In this document: piece after piece, positions 45,343 through 55,507 of the stretch
How positions within the stretch are numbered: position 1 is the first letter of the stretch
How the letters are laid out: every line of letters starts with the position of its first letter
Assembly: GCF_907164905.1 (NCBI RefSeq)
Contig: NZ_CAJRAF010000002.1
Coordinates: 1,302,001 to 1,366,000, forward strand
DNA: 64,000 nucleotides
Origin: Dyadobacter sp. CECT 9275
GTDB taxonomy: Bacteria > Bacteroidota > Bacteroidia > Cytophagales > Spirosomataceae
Direction of reading: 5' to 3'
Program-made: the position numbers and the translations under genes
Notes under the pieces: model-generated
What the model was told of the DNA's origin: nothing
The model's input: only the letters and a program-made list of their open reading frames with translations
Databases searched by the model: none

Positions 45343-48300
45343 TTAGAATTTCAAATTCACGTTAAATCCATAACTTCTGGTTGGCGGAAGTTGGGTTGAT
45401 TCAATACCCTGATCATTACCTGCGGAAATGTTGGTTTCCGGATCAATACCAGGAGTATGTTTCATCAGAATAGCAAGGTTACGCCCTACGAGTGAAACAC
45501 TTGCCCCTTTGATAAATCCGATTTTTTCATACAATGCACGCGGCAGACTGTAAGTCAGCGATACATAACGGAGTTTGATAAAACTTGCGTTATACAGATA
45601 ATCATCTATCGCGTCACGGCGTCTTACAATGATATCACGGTTGTTAACCTGAGCAGCCGTTACCAATACTTTGTTTTCTTCTCCCGTCTCGGTCACACCT
45701 GGCAAAACCACTCCGTTCTCTCTACCCAGTAACGACCGGTACGACATCCCACGGTGTTCCAGGTTATAATTGGTATTGGAGTAGATCAGTCCGCCGAACT
45801 TGCCATCTACCTGAGCCGACAAAGTAAGCGCTTTATAACTGAATGTATTGGTGATACCGGTTGTCCAACGCTGTATACCCGAACCAAATGCCTTTACATC
45901 TGTAGGAACAATAGGCAGACCTTTGGCATCCATTACATCCCGGCCATTGGCATCCCGTTTGATGGTACGCCCCACAATCTGTGAATATTCCTGACCTACA
46001 ACCTGTTTGAGGAAAACCTTCGTGGCCGTGGCCATCAGAAGCTCGTTGGTGGTATTGGAAATTTTCAGGACTTTGCTTTTGTTATAAGCCATATTCAAGG
46101 TTACATCCCAGCTGAAATCCTTTTTGGTGATCGGCCGTACGGTAAACAGTGCTTCAACACCACGGTTACGTAACTCTCCCACTGTCACCACAGCACCGCT
46201 ATAACCCGTAACCGTTGTTAAGCTTTGCTCGGTAATGTCATTGGTCGATACTCTATTGTAGGCAGCAAAATCAAGACCAACTTTGTTGTTAAACAAACGC
46301 AGGTCCATCCCCACTTCCAACTCGTTCACACTAAGCGGGCGCAGGTTTTTATTAGGAACGATGGGTTGGTTGATGGTTCCCAGTGGCTTACCGTCATAGC
46401 TGTAAGGTAGTACGCCATAGGTCAGGTTAAGCTTATAGGGATCCGTATCTCCCCCTACAGCAGCATAGGAGGCTCTGAATTTGGCAAAACTGATCGCCCT
46501 GGGCAGATCGAAGGCATCCGAGACCACATAACTAACGCTGGCAGATGGATAAAAATAGTTATTGGACTCTGGGCTAAGCGTTGAAAACCAGTCGTTCCTG
46601 CCCGTTACGTTCAGATACAGATAATTTCGGAAAGCAAGTTCAGCAGTACCAAAGAGCGAGTTGATTTTTTTATCATAAATAGAAGTAAGCGTGGTACGCA
46701 CCGAAGTATTATTGATCACTTCCAGACGCGGTGTGATGATCCCTGCACCACTGATATTGGTACCATCGTTGTGCCTCGACATCAGGTTACCTCCCAGGTT
46801 TACTGTCAGGTTGAAGTCCTTGCTTAAGGCTTTGTTCAGTCCCAGCATCCCTTCAAAGTTTCTTTCGTAGAAAACGGAATTGATCTGGTCAATCTGCCCG
46901 TTCGGACGATAGCCCGTGCCTTCCGGTACGATTTTGTTCAATTTCAGAGAATAGTAGTCCTGCCCTGCCTTTGCTTGCAGAAACAGCCAGTCGGTAATAT
47001 TCCAGCGAGCGTTCACCGCAGCAATGAAACGATCCTTCTGTGATTTGTTACTGATCCGATTTAACGCATAATACGGATTGGTAGCACCTCTGTCGGTACC
47101 CAGTACTTTTTCAACGTATGTAGTAGGATTGTACCCCGGAGCCAGCGCACTGGTAGGCATGTTGCTGTTTACAAACAAAATGGTCCCGACACTGTTTGCA
47201 TTGTTACTTTCCAGCACATAACGATTGTTCACCTCCTCGTTGATGTAATCCACATTGGCACTGATGGCAATGTTTTTAGTCGCATTCTGGTTGATGCTCA
47301 GGCTGATATTGTCCCGGCGCATTTTGGCATTGGGAACAATCCCCTGGTTCCGCATATCCGTAATACCTACCCTGAAATTACCTTTGTCCCCACCACCGGT
47401 AAAGGCTACGTTGTTGGACGAGGTATGCCCGGTACCATAGAAATCCTTCAAAACCTGGTCTTTCACATAAGAATATGGTCTTTCCACACCATCCAGCTGG
47501 ATAGTTGGTAGTCCATCGTACTTGGCGCCCCAGTGATTTTGACCGTGCGCAGCAGCATTGTCCATACTGATGGGTTTAACTCCGTTGTACCCCTGTCCGT
47601 ATTCCTTTTGCAGCTCCCACATAAAAAAAGGTACTTCCCAGGTATTGTTGGTATTGAACTCGATACCGATACCCTTGTTGCCCTTACCTGATTTGGTCGT
47701 GATGATGATCGCACCGTTTCTGGCTCGGGAACCATACAAGGCAGCAGCGGCCGCTCCTTTGAGGACGGTCATTTCCTCTACATCATCGGGGTTGATACTG
47801 GATATGTTATCACCCCAATCCGGATTATCATCTTTGCTGCGTCCGAATTTCGTATTATCCATTGGCAAGCCATTGATGATAAACAGCGGAGCGTTATCCC
47901 CTGCAATCGAAGTATTTCCACGGATAGTAATCCGGGTAGCACCGGCTGGTCCTGCCGCTGAACCTGATACGTTCACACCCGCCACTTTTCCTGCCAGAGA
48001 TGCTGCAATATTGGTTTCCCTGGTTTTTGTAAATGCCCCTCCGTCAATTTTGCTTACGGAATAGCCCACCGCTTTCACATCCTTTTTGATACCCAAAGCG
48101 GTCACGACCACCTCATTTAAGGATTTGGTATCAATCTCCATTTTTACTTCAAGATTGGTACTGTTTCCAAGCTGTACCTCCTGCACCTTGTAGCCCACAA
48201 ATGAAAATACGAGGACGGCATTGGTAGAGGGCACGTCGATTGAAAAAACACCATCCACATCGGTTGTCGTACCCTGCTGGCTACCCTTTACCAATATGTT

Positions 48301-48531
48301 CACCCCAGGCAGTACAGCGCCTTTGTCGTCCGTCACTTTTCCTTTGATTGTTTCCAGAGGATTAACGGCTATCCTGGTTTCTGACACTTTGCTTTTCCGG
48401 AGTACGGAGCCAAATGGTTCGGCTGCCTGCACCGCAGATGCCGTTAAAACGGCCATAGCAATGATTAAGCTACATCTTTTGCCTACCTGTACAAAAGGTG
48501 TACCCTGTTCTGGTAGAATTTTCTGTTTCAT
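45343..48531 (-). CDS. SusC/RagA TonB-dependent receptor (system 5)
   Basis: 1062 aa from the ATG at 48531, where a signal peptide begins (SLIIAMAVLTASAVQAAEP); a longer frame reaches 48687 with an ATG at 48582 as an alternative. No STN domain. The carboxypeptidase-regulatory-like domain (GVNILVKGSQQGTTTD), NEVVVTALGIKKDVKAVGY, the plug (FIINGLPMDNTKF, EMTVLKGAAAAALYGSRAR) and the barrel follow in order. SusD lies 26 bp downstream. The gene is divergent from an exported DHDPS-like aldolase at 48880, a possible partner for the imported substrate. Confidence 0.95.
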   Translation of the reverse strand: MKQKILPEQGTPFVQVGKRCSLIIAMAVLTASAVQAAEPFGSVLRKSKVSETRIAVNPLETIKGKVTDDKGAVLPGVNILVKGSQQGTTTDVDGVFSIDVPSTNAVLVFSFVGYKVQEVQLGNSTNLEVKMEIDTKSLNEVVVTALGIKKDVKAVGYSVSKIDGGAFTKTRETNIAASLAGKVAGVNVSGSAAGPAGATRITIRGNTSIAGDNAPLFIINGLPMDNTKFGRSKDDNPDWGDNISSINPDDVEEMTVLKGAAAAALYGSRARNGAIIITTKSGKGNKGIGIEFNTNNTWEVPFFMWELQKEYGQGYNGVKPISMDNAAAHGQNHWGAKYDGLPTIQLDGVERPYSYVKDQVLKDFYGTGHTSSNNVAFTGGGDKGNFRVGITDMRNQGIVPNAKMRRDNISLSINQNATKNIAISANVDYINEEVNNRYVLESNNANSVGTILFVNSNMPTSALAPGYNPTTYVEKVLGTDRGATNPYYALNRISNKSQKDRFIAAVNARWNITDWLFLQAKAGQDYYSLKLNKIVPEGTGYRPNGQIDQINSVFYERNFEGMLGLNKALSKDFNLTVNLGGNLMSRHNDGTNISGAGIITPRLEVINNTSVRTTLTSIYDKKINSLFGTAELAFRNYLYLNVTGRNDWFSTLSPESNNYFYPSASVSYVVSDAFDLPRAISFAKFRASYAAVGGDTDPYKLNLTYGVLPYSYDGKPLGTINQPIVPNKNLRPLSVNELEVGMDLRLFNNKVGLDFAAYNRVSTNDITEQSLTTVTGYSGAVVTVGELRNRGVEALFTVRPITKKDFSWDVTLNMAYNKSKVLKISNTTNELLMATATKVFLKQVVGQEYSQIVGRTIKRDANGRDVMDAKGLPIVPTDVKAFGSGIQRWTTGITNTFSYKALTLSAQVDGKFGGLIYSNTNYNLEHRGMSYRSLLGRENGVVLPGVTETGEENKVLVTAAQVNNRDIIVRRRDAIDDYLYNASFIKLRYVSLTYSLPRALYEKIGFIKGASVSLVGRNLAILMKHTPGIDPETNISAGNDQGIESTQLPPTRSYGFNVNLKF

Positions 48532-48879
48532 TAAGTTAACTGGGTTTAAGGTTAAAATTATCTTTCGCGCTTTTTTTTCCATTTTTGGTCTGAAAAAGTG
48601 GGTGAATAATAACCTTATGTACGCCAGACACCCAAAATTGGGCCTTCGATAAATTCTATTTAAAAAAAATAAATTACCAAACAGCAAAATACAATCTCCA
48701 CATAAGTCTGTTCAATCTCCGAATTCGCATATTTGAATGGTTTTGGCAGGTATTTTGGCAAGGATAACTCTTGGAAAAGTTACAAGACAAAAAAAATAAT
48801 TTTGGCCGGATAAGACCGTATTCCCTTTTTTTAAGTACTTGTTTTAAAGCACAGATTAATCCTAAATCCTAATGCCATA
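48532..48879. other. Divergent regulatory region between susC5 and the aldolase gene
   Basis: 348 bp with no gene. A TAATTTTG box (48797-48804) is a possible -7 element for the plus-strand aldolase gene at 48880; the -33 element is not obvious. It shares control between two divergent genes, which would fit a common pathway. Confidence 0.4.
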
Positions 48880-49971
48880 ATGAAAAAAGACACCCAGCTT
48901 TCCAGGAGAGCATTTTTAGAAAAAGTACCTCCCGTCACGCTCAGCCTGCTGGCTGCGGGCCAGCTCATGGCCCCCGTTCGTGCGGAATCGGCCAGTTCCA
49001 GCGCAGGTCAGCCCCACTACTATGGAGGCGATATACATCCTGCCGACCTGAAGAAGTTTGTTCCGGTCATGGTCACGCCACTCGACAGCAATAAAAAAAT
49101 TGATTACGATAAGGTTTCTCTGCTGGTTGATTTCTACCTGGCCGCAGGCGCCAGGGGTTTTTTTGCCAATTGCCTCAGCAGCGAAATGTTTTTTATGGAT
49201 GATGCCGAAAGAATTGCACTCACGCGGCATGTGGTAAAGTACGTCAATGGCCGGGTGCCGGTAGTTTCCACTGGCTCGTTTGGGAATTCGATGAAAGAAA
49301 AAGTTGCTTTCGCACGAAAAATCAATGATACAGGGGTAGATGCCGCTATTCTGATCACCAGCCATTTCGCCGAAAAAGACGAGAGCGACCAGAAACTGAT
49401 CAATAATTTTGAAGAATTTTTCGAAAAGACCGGAGACATCCGGCTGGGCACCTATGAATGTCCTCGTCCCTACAAACGGATTATCACACCAAAAGTTTTT
49501 AAGTTTCTGGTTTCTAACGACCGCCTGATCTACCACAAGGATACCTCCGAGGATATCGCTAACATAGCTGCAAAACTGGAGATAGCCCGTGGGACAAAAA
49601 TGGAATTATATAATGCGCACAGTGCTACGGTACTGAAAGCACTGCAACTGGGAGCCAGGGGGATGTCACCGGTATCTGGAAATTTTTATCCGGAAATCCA
49701 TACATGGCTTTGTGAAAATGTGAATAATCCGGCCAAATCGGCAGATGCCGAATGGATACAGTCGGAGATTGCAAAGATGGAACCCGTAATCGGGAAATAT
49801 TATCCGCTCAGCTCCAAATATTTCCTGCGTAAACGAGGTTTCCCGATAGAAGTTATAAGCAGGTCGAACAGCCGCGAAATACCTGCCGACCAGGCACAAA
49901 TCCTGGACAATAGTTATAAAACTTTTTTAAGCTGGTGCGACAGGCTGCGAATCAAACCAGCTACTGTTTAG
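48880..49971 (+). CDS. Exported dihydrodipicolinate synthase/aldolase-family protein
   Basis: 363 aa. A twin-arginine-type signal SRRAFLEKVPPVTLSLLAAG starts the protein, so it is probably exported folded. The (beta/alpha)8 domain shows the DHDPS/NAL family features: VPVMVTPLDSNKKIDYDKV, the catalytic Tyr192 in GTYECP (equivalent of Y-N-V-P), and the Schiff-base Lys220 in LIYHKDTSED. It likely performs a pyruvate-type aldol cleavage or condensation, or a related reaction, on a sugar acid. Cytosolic enzymes are the norm, so export is notable. It is divergent from susC5. Product and substrate are unknown. Confidence 0.85.
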   Translation: MKKDTQLSRRAFLEKVPPVTLSLLAAGQLMAPVRAESASSSAGQPHYYGGDIHPADLKKFVPVMVTPLDSNKKIDYDKVSLLVDFYLAAGARGFFANCLSSEMFFMDDAERIALTRHVVKYVNGRVPVVSTGSFGNSMKEKVAFARKINDTGVDAAILITSHFAEKDESDQKLINNFEEFFEKTGDIRLGTYECPRPYKRIITPKVFKFLVSNDRLIYHKDTSEDIANIAAKLEIARGTKMELYNAHSATVLKALQLGARGMSPVSGNFYPEIHTWLCENVNNPAKSADAEWIQSEIAKMEPVIGKYYPLSSKYFLRKRGFPIEVISRSNSREIPADQAQILDNSYKTFLSWCDRLRIKPATV

Positions 49972-50016
49972 CGTCTGAAGCTGTTACTCCGTCACTTTAG
50001 CTGTAAACGATTTGAG

Positions 50017-50065
50017 AATCCCGGCCGGGGCATTCCTTTCTCTGGGATGGTTACCGACCGGGATT
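50017..50065. terminator. Hairpin between the aldolase and SusD6 genes
   Basis: AATCCCGGCCGG and CCGACCGGGATT pair with one mismatch around a 25-nt loop, about 45 bp after the aldolase stop and before the convergent SusD6 stop. It may terminate either transcript. The following 100 bp hold a low-complexity AGCTAACAG repeat. Confidence 0.55.
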
Positions 50066-50157
50066 TGTTCAGCTATTATCAAGCAAATCCGTTTCAGGCA
50101 AAACTTAGCTAAAAGCTAACAGCTAATCGCTAACAGCCAATTGCCTGCAGTATATCC

Positions 50158-51801
50158 CTAGTTATAACCCGGATTCTGCGGAAACGCCTCTCCCCTGCCT
50201 TCTGTCCGGTCGATCTGCGCTTGCGGAATAGGACGGAGGACGTGAAAATCCTTGATGTTCGGTGCCGCCACCGGGTTGTATTTCCTCACCCTTTCCACCA
50301 GCTTATTGGTCCGTTTCAGGTCAAACCACCGCATATACTCACCCGAAAGTTCACGGGATCTTTCGTCGAGGATAAAATCGAGGTTGAGATCGGCCGCCTT
50401 TACTTCCATTGCTTTTTTGTTCGCTTCCGTTTCGGCTGCTGTGGCGCCAGTTCTGGCTGCCCTTCGGCGCACAGTATTTACAAAAGTAACCGCTTCGTCG
50501 GCTTTTCCATCCAGAAGCAGGGCTTCAGCGGCCAGCAGGTATGTATCGGCAAGGCGGAAAACCACAAAATCACGGGTTCCCTTTGCCTCATTGATCGAAA
50601 TCCGGTTGGGATCCAGGTACTTGCTCAGGCTTGGAAAAATTCCGGTGGTATACTCGCTGGGGCCAAAGATCACATATCTTTTGCCAGCCTTCTGCGCAGG
50701 TGTCACCTCTGTCGGAGAAAGGTAAAACGATGTATCCCCGAGTGCCATCTGCACCTGTTTCCCGTTGATGGTATACGTGCCTGGTTTGTTGCAATACCAT
50801 ACGCGCTGGAAAGACTTCTCGTTACGCGAGTCGTATGCGTTGTATAAATTCAGCATGTAGTTGTTAGGCTTGTAATGTGCCCAGGGACGGCCATTGGGCA
50901 GATCCCTGTACATACCGGGCTGTCCTTCGTAACCCATGATATAAAACATGTGGGCATTATTCCCATTTCCGTTGGTCAATACGTTGGTGCTGTATTGGAC
51001 AGAAAATATAACCTCGTTGTTGACTTCGTTTCCGATTTTATAAATCATCCAGAAATCATCGAGCAGTTTGGGGCCGTTTGGCGTTGCGATGGCTTCCTTT
51101 GCAAATGTTGCCGCTTTGGTGTAATCTCCCGGCTGGGCTACTTTTGATGCGCCACGGGTGAGATATACCCGGGCCAGGAAATGTTTGGCAGCCGGCAAGG
51201 TGGCACGCCCGAAACCGGAGGCTGTCACGGGCAGGTTAGCTACGGCAAAGTTGAGGTCGTCAATGATCACCTTGTATACATCTTCGATGGGAGACCGTTT
51301 GGCAATGGTGGAGGCACCCTGCGTTTCGACCAGCGTAATATGTACGGGGCCGAAAATCTCCACGAGCATATAGTAGTAGTATGCCCTCAAAAACCTGGCT
51401 TCGGCAATCCTTGTGTTCTTTAAGGCTTCCGTCACACCGGTTACTTTGGGTGCCCGTTCGATCACCGCATTACAGGTATTGATCGCTTCGTAAAATGCAT
51501 TCCATGGGCCGGAAACCATGCCGCTGGCAGAATGGATGTTGGCGGTGTACCCGTTAAAGGCCGGGTCGGCACTTCCGGTGGTGTATTCGTCGGTGCCGTA
51601 AACGGATAAAAAGCCCCCGTTTTGCGTTCCGTACCAGGTCCTCAGATAGCTGTATGCAGCATTCACACCATCCTCCATACCAAGGGCTGTGTTGAGGTGT
51701 TCATTGGATATTTCGGTACGAACGTCTTCTTCCAGCATATTTTCGCAGGAAACGAAAACCAGTGATGTCAGTAAAAGCGACAGAATAAGTATTTTCTTCA
51801 T
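50158..51801 (-). CDS. RagB/SusD-family nutrient uptake lipoprotein (system 6)
   Basis: 547 aa; lipobox VSC at Cys19. Classical RagB/SusD type, with GMEDGVNAAYSYLRTWYG, ARFLRAYYYYMLVEIFGPVH, FVVFRLADTYLLAAEALLLD and LDERSRELSGEYMRWFDLKR. It lies 9 bp after SusC6 on the minus strand. It is the surface binding partner of a signalling SusC. Ligand unknown. Confidence 0.95.
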   Translation of the reverse strand: MKKILILSLLLTSLVFVSCENMLEEDVRTEISNEHLNTALGMEDGVNAAYSYLRTWYGTQNGGFLSVYGTDEYTTGSADPAFNGYTANIHSASGMVSGPWNAFYEAINTCNAVIERAPKVTGVTEALKNTRIAEARFLRAYYYYMLVEIFGPVHITLVETQGASTIAKRSPIEDVYKVIIDDLNFAVANLPVTASGFGRATLPAAKHFLARVYLTRGASKVAQPGDYTKAATFAKEAIATPNGPKLLDDFWMIYKIGNEVNNEVIFSVQYSTNVLTNGNGNNAHMFYIMGYEGQPGMYRDLPNGRPWAHYKPNNYMLNLYNAYDSRNEKSFQRVWYCNKPGTYTINGKQVQMALGDTSFYLSPTEVTPAQKAGKRYVIFGPSEYTTGIFPSLSKYLDPNRISINEAKGTRDFVVFRLADTYLLAAEALLLDGKADEAVTFVNTVRRRAARTGATAAETEANKKAMEVKAADLNLDFILDERSRELSGEYMRWFDLKRTNKLVERVRKYNPVAAPNIKDFHVLRPIPQAQIDRTEGRGEAFPQNPGYN

Positions 51802-51810
51802 GATTTCAGA

Positions 51811-54800
51811 TCAAAATTTAATGTTCAGACCAAGCAGGTAATTCACGACGGCCGGGTTATCCATAATCTCGGGGTCAATACCCTTGTTCTTACTGACGTA
51901 GGAAGAGAAAATGAACGGATTGGTAATATTGAAGCTCAGCCTTACCGACTGCGACCGGATCTTTTTCACCAGGTCCGTCGGTACATTGTAGCCGAAATTG
52001 ATATTCCGGATTCTGATAAATGAGCCATCGAAATATTTCAGCGTGCTTCCGAAAACCGGTCCAGGGCTGCCCGACTGGCCGTTGATGGGACGCGGATAAG
52101 CATTGGTCGGATTGTTGGGAGTCCAGTAGTCGACATCCAGCATATTGTACCGGCCGCCGAGGGCGATGGTATTGTTCGGCGTGCTGTGATGCGCACTCGC
52201 CAGAAGACTGCCCGCTCTGGCCACTGCGAAGATGGCGAGATCAAAACCCTTCCAGGCAAAACGGTTGTTGAAGCCGAACGTCCACGACGGATTGCGATTG
52301 CCCAGGATGGTCCGGTCGCCCGGGTCGATAACGCCGTTGCCATTCCGGTCGGCCACTTTGATCTGCCCCACTGAAGAACTGTACTTTTTGGCCTCATCCT
52401 CCTGCCCCAGCTGCCATATACCCGTTTTTTCGTAGTCATAAAAAACGCCCAGCGGTTTCCCGATAAAACGGGCGTTGCCGATGTCGTCTACTTTGCCCTG
52501 CGAAAGCATGAGGATTTTCTCTTTATTATAGGCTAAGTTAAGATCCGTACTCCATTCGAAACCGCCGCTGCCGGATACGATGTTGTTGCTCCCGAGTGTC
52601 ACTTCCACGCCTGAGTTGCTGGTGGAGCCCACGTTGGTAAGCGTTCCGGAGTAGCCGGTGGTGTTGGGGAGTAATTTTTCCAGCAGCAGATCGGTGGTTT
52701 CCGCCTTGTAAACTTCTACGGTACCCGTAAACCGGTTGTTCACAAACCCAAAGTCAACACCGGCATTCAGCGTGGCAGTGGATTCCCACCGGAGATCCGG
52801 ATTGCTGATCGAAGAAGGGCGACGGCCAAAAGCGGTTGTTCCGTTATAGTCATACGCTGTGGTCGATAACAGGCCCTGGGTCTGATAGGGATCAATACCC
52901 GTATTACCGATTTTCCCGTAACTTACTCTTACTTTCAGATTACTCAGCTGACGGAAACTTTTCATAAACGCTTCGTCCGAGAGGTTATAGGCAAAAGCCG
53001 CGGACGGGAAAAAACCCCATTTGTTGCCCGGGGCAAAACGCGATGATCCATCCGCACGTGCGGTTAATGTCAGCAGGAAACGGCTGTCGAAGGCGTAATT
53101 CAACCGCCCCATATAGGAAAGGATTGTCCATTTTTCGTAACCGCTCCCCACACCCGAAATCGTATTGGCGGCGCCCAGGTTGTAATATTCAACCGATTCG
53201 GCCGGCAGATTCGTCACGTTCACCGAGCTTGATTCCGACGTCCGGTCCTGGATACTGTACAAACCCGTTACGTTGATTTTATGTTTGTTGGCGATGATTT
53301 TATCGTAGGTCAGCATGTTTTCCCAGGTATAGGAGAAAACGAAATTTTCGGAACTGCCTCCGGCCGGAAGTCCGCCCTGCCGAGAGGTTGTATTGGATTT
53401 CTGGAAATTCCCCTTCCGGCTGTTGACCAGATCGGGGCCGAAGTTCATACGGAATTTGAGTCCGTCAATCAGCTCCGCCTCCCCGTACATGCTGCTTAAC
53501 AAGCGAAATCTTTTTTCTTTGTTGATCACCGCCCCGGGAACAAAGTCTGTGAGCAGGTTGTACATCAGGGCATCACCCGTCGGGAAGGGTACCAGGTTCC
53601 CTTCCGCATCATAAGGAGAACCCAGCGGAGTTTGCACCAGAGAGGCCATGTAGGGATTGATATCGCCTCCATTGCGCTCACTGAAAGTACCTAGCATGGA
53701 AATACCCAGTTTGATCCGCGTATTGATATCCTGGTCGAGGTTGATACGTGTGGTATATCGTTTATAATCCTGGTTGCTGAAATACCCGCGGTCGTTGAGA
53801 TAACCCATCGACAGATTATAGCGGGTGGTGCTGGAACCGCCCAGTACGCTCAGCTCATGGTTTTGAGAAAATCCGCTTTTGGCGATCAGGCTGGGCCAGT
53901 CCGTATAGCGGCCGTTTTTGATGGCCTGTATCTCACCGGGCTCAAATATTTTGGCATCCGACGCTTCGGGGGTAGCATCATTGTAGTTGTTGGTGGCGCG
54001 GTTTGCCTCCCTTTTGAATTCGACAAACTGCGGACCGTCGAACACATCGGCGTAACGTACGATTTTGGTCGCCCCAAACCAGGTATTGTAACTCAACGTT
54101 GGCGCGCCTACTTTTCCCCTTTTGGTCGTGATGATAATTACACCGTTGGCGCCTCTGGACCCGTAAATGGCGGTCGCCGAGGCGTCTTTCAGCACTTCCA
54201 TGGACGCGATATCATTGGGACTGATGTCGTTGAAGCCGCCGGAAATCGGGATTCCGTCGACCACATACAATGGATCGTTTCCGCCCCGCACCGAGCGGTT
54301 TCCCCTGATCCGTACGGTCGGTTCGGAGCCGGGTTTGTTGGATGTTTGGGTGACATACACACCGGCAGCACGGCCCTGCAGCATCTGCTGTGCGTTGGTG
54401 ACGGGCACTTCCTTCAGGGTTCTTTCATTAATGGAAGAAATGGCTCCGGTGATATCCTTGCGGGTCTGAGACCCGTAACCCACCACAACTACTTCATTCA
54501 ACGCCTTGGTATCCACCTTCATAGATACATCTATGCTGCTGCGATTCCCCACCACGACTTCCTGTGACAAGTACCCTACGAAGGAAAAGATCAGGACCGG
54601 ATTGACGCTTTCCTGCGAGCCTTCAAGTATGGACAGGCTGAAATTCCCCTCCGTATCGGAAGTCGTCCCGCGCTGCGTGCCTTTCAGTACAATGCTCACC
54701 CCGGGGAGTCCATGGCTCTGCTCATCCGTGACGCGGCCACGAATATCTACCAAAGCTGGTTTATATTCTGAAATACGGCTGGATAGCAGGTCTTCTATTT

Positions 54801-55302
54801 TACTTTCAGATTTGCTTTCCACGCGTGGTATAGCCGGCTCCTTCTGAATAAAAGACGAATTGTTGTTTCGCGGTAGAGCCGCCTCCTTTTTTTTGATCAC
54901 GATGGTCTTCTCCACAATCATATAGGTCAGCGGCTGATCGTCGAGCAGTATATCCATGGCCTGTTTTACAGACACGTTCTGAAGGGACACGCTTACCTTT
55001 TTTGTTTGTTTCAAAAGGTTGTTTTCATACCAGAAAATAAAGCCGGTCTGTCTCTTTATTTCCTTCAGTATTCTTTCCACAGATGCGTTCTTTTCTTTCA
55101 GCGTGACACTTTGAGCCCGTCCGTCCGCAAATACATGAACACATGCCAAGGCAATGATGAAGGCAGTCAGTTTGATCCGCATAACTATTTGTTTTTTAAT
55201 ATTCGGACGAATCCGGATCACCGAGGGAATGCTGTTGAGACTTCGCTCAATAAACAGCCACGCTTTTTCGGAAAAAGCGGTCTGATACGTACAAAAATTC
55301 AT
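51811..55302 (-). CDS. SusC/RagA TonB-dependent receptor with STN signalling domain (system 6)
   Basis: 1163 aa from the ATG at 55302; an internal ATG at 55182 (MRIKLTAFIIALACVHVFA) would start right at the signal peptide and is an alternative. The STN domain covers about 62-140 (VERILKEIKRQTGFIFWYE). The carboxypeptidase-regulatory-like domain lies at about 185-262 (GVSIVLKGTQRGTTSD), then NEVVVVGYGSQTRKDITGAI, the plug (YVVDGIPISGGFNDISPNDI, SMEVLKDASATAIYGSRGA) and the barrel. It is the second signalling SusC here and sits in a complete sigma/FecR unit, transcribed toward the left. The arrangement of system 1 is mirrored. Confidence 0.96.
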   Translation of the reverse strand: MNFCTYQTAFSEKAWLFIERSLNSIPSVIRIRPNIKKQIVMRIKLTAFIIALACVHVFADGRAQSVTLKEKNASVERILKEIKRQTGFIFWYENNLLKQTKKVSVSLQNVSVKQAMDILLDDQPLTYMIVEKTIVIKKKEAALPRNNNSSFIQKEPAIPRVESKSESKIEDLLSSRISEYKPALVDIRGRVTDEQSHGLPGVSIVLKGTQRGTTSDTEGNFSLSILEGSQESVNPVLIFSFVGYLSQEVVVGNRSSIDVSMKVDTKALNEVVVVGYGSQTRKDITGAISSINERTLKEVPVTNAQQMLQGRAAGVYVTQTSNKPGSEPTVRIRGNRSVRGGNDPLYVVDGIPISGGFNDISPNDIASMEVLKDASATAIYGSRGANGVIIITTKRGKVGAPTLSYNTWFGATKIVRYADVFDGPQFVEFKREANRATNNYNDATPEASDAKIFEPGEIQAIKNGRYTDWPSLIAKSGFSQNHELSVLGGSSTTRYNLSMGYLNDRGYFSNQDYKRYTTRINLDQDINTRIKLGISMLGTFSERNGGDINPYMASLVQTPLGSPYDAEGNLVPFPTGDALMYNLLTDFVPGAVINKEKRFRLLSSMYGEAELIDGLKFRMNFGPDLVNSRKGNFQKSNTTSRQGGLPAGGSSENFVFSYTWENMLTYDKIIANKHKINVTGLYSIQDRTSESSSVNVTNLPAESVEYYNLGAANTISGVGSGYEKWTILSYMGRLNYAFDSRFLLTLTARADGSSRFAPGNKWGFFPSAAFAYNLSDEAFMKSFRQLSNLKVRVSYGKIGNTGIDPYQTQGLLSTTAYDYNGTTAFGRRPSSISNPDLRWESTATLNAGVDFGFVNNRFTGTVEVYKAETTDLLLEKLLPNTTGYSGTLTNVGSTSNSGVEVTLGSNNIVSGSGGFEWSTDLNLAYNKEKILMLSQGKVDDIGNARFIGKPLGVFYDYEKTGIWQLGQEDEAKKYSSSVGQIKVADRNGNGVIDPGDRTILGNRNPSWTFGFNNRFAWKGFDLAIFAVARAGSLLASAHHSTPNNTIALGGRYNMLDVDYWTPNNPTNAYPRPINGQSGSPGPVFGSTLKYFDGSFIRIRNINFGYNVPTDLVKKIRSQSVRLSFNITNPFIFSSYVSKNKGIDPEIMDNPAVVNYLLGLNIKF

Positions 55303-55405
55303 ACTTTTGTTTTGTTGGGTTTAATGAATAAAAAATCTGTCGAAAGTTTTGTGGCCTTACGGCCAGTTCGTTAGCTCCACATGCCATCTGTCGAGGATGG
55401 CTTTG

Positions 55406-55432
55406 GCCGGAAGTGTTGGTAGCACTTTCGGC
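55406..55432. terminator. GC-rich hairpin in the FecR-SusC gap of system 6
   Basis: A perfect 10-bp stem, GCCGGAAGTG / CACTTTCGGC (with G-T pairing), around a 7-nt loop lies between fecR and susC. On the plus strand it is followed by a T-run, on the minus strand it is preceded by As. It may be a leader or attenuator hairpin for susC6, comparable to the hairpins at 4269-4363. Confidence 0.5.
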
Positions 55433-55507
55433 TTTTTTATGAAGCCGATGGTTGGCGCTAGTTTCCTCGTTTCATACTTGCTGGGTTTAGATTGAAATTT
55501 GACAGGG

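Noticed and set aside
53857..54567. 236-codon plus-strand frame opposite SusC6
   Set aside because: Antisense shadow of the SusC plug region.
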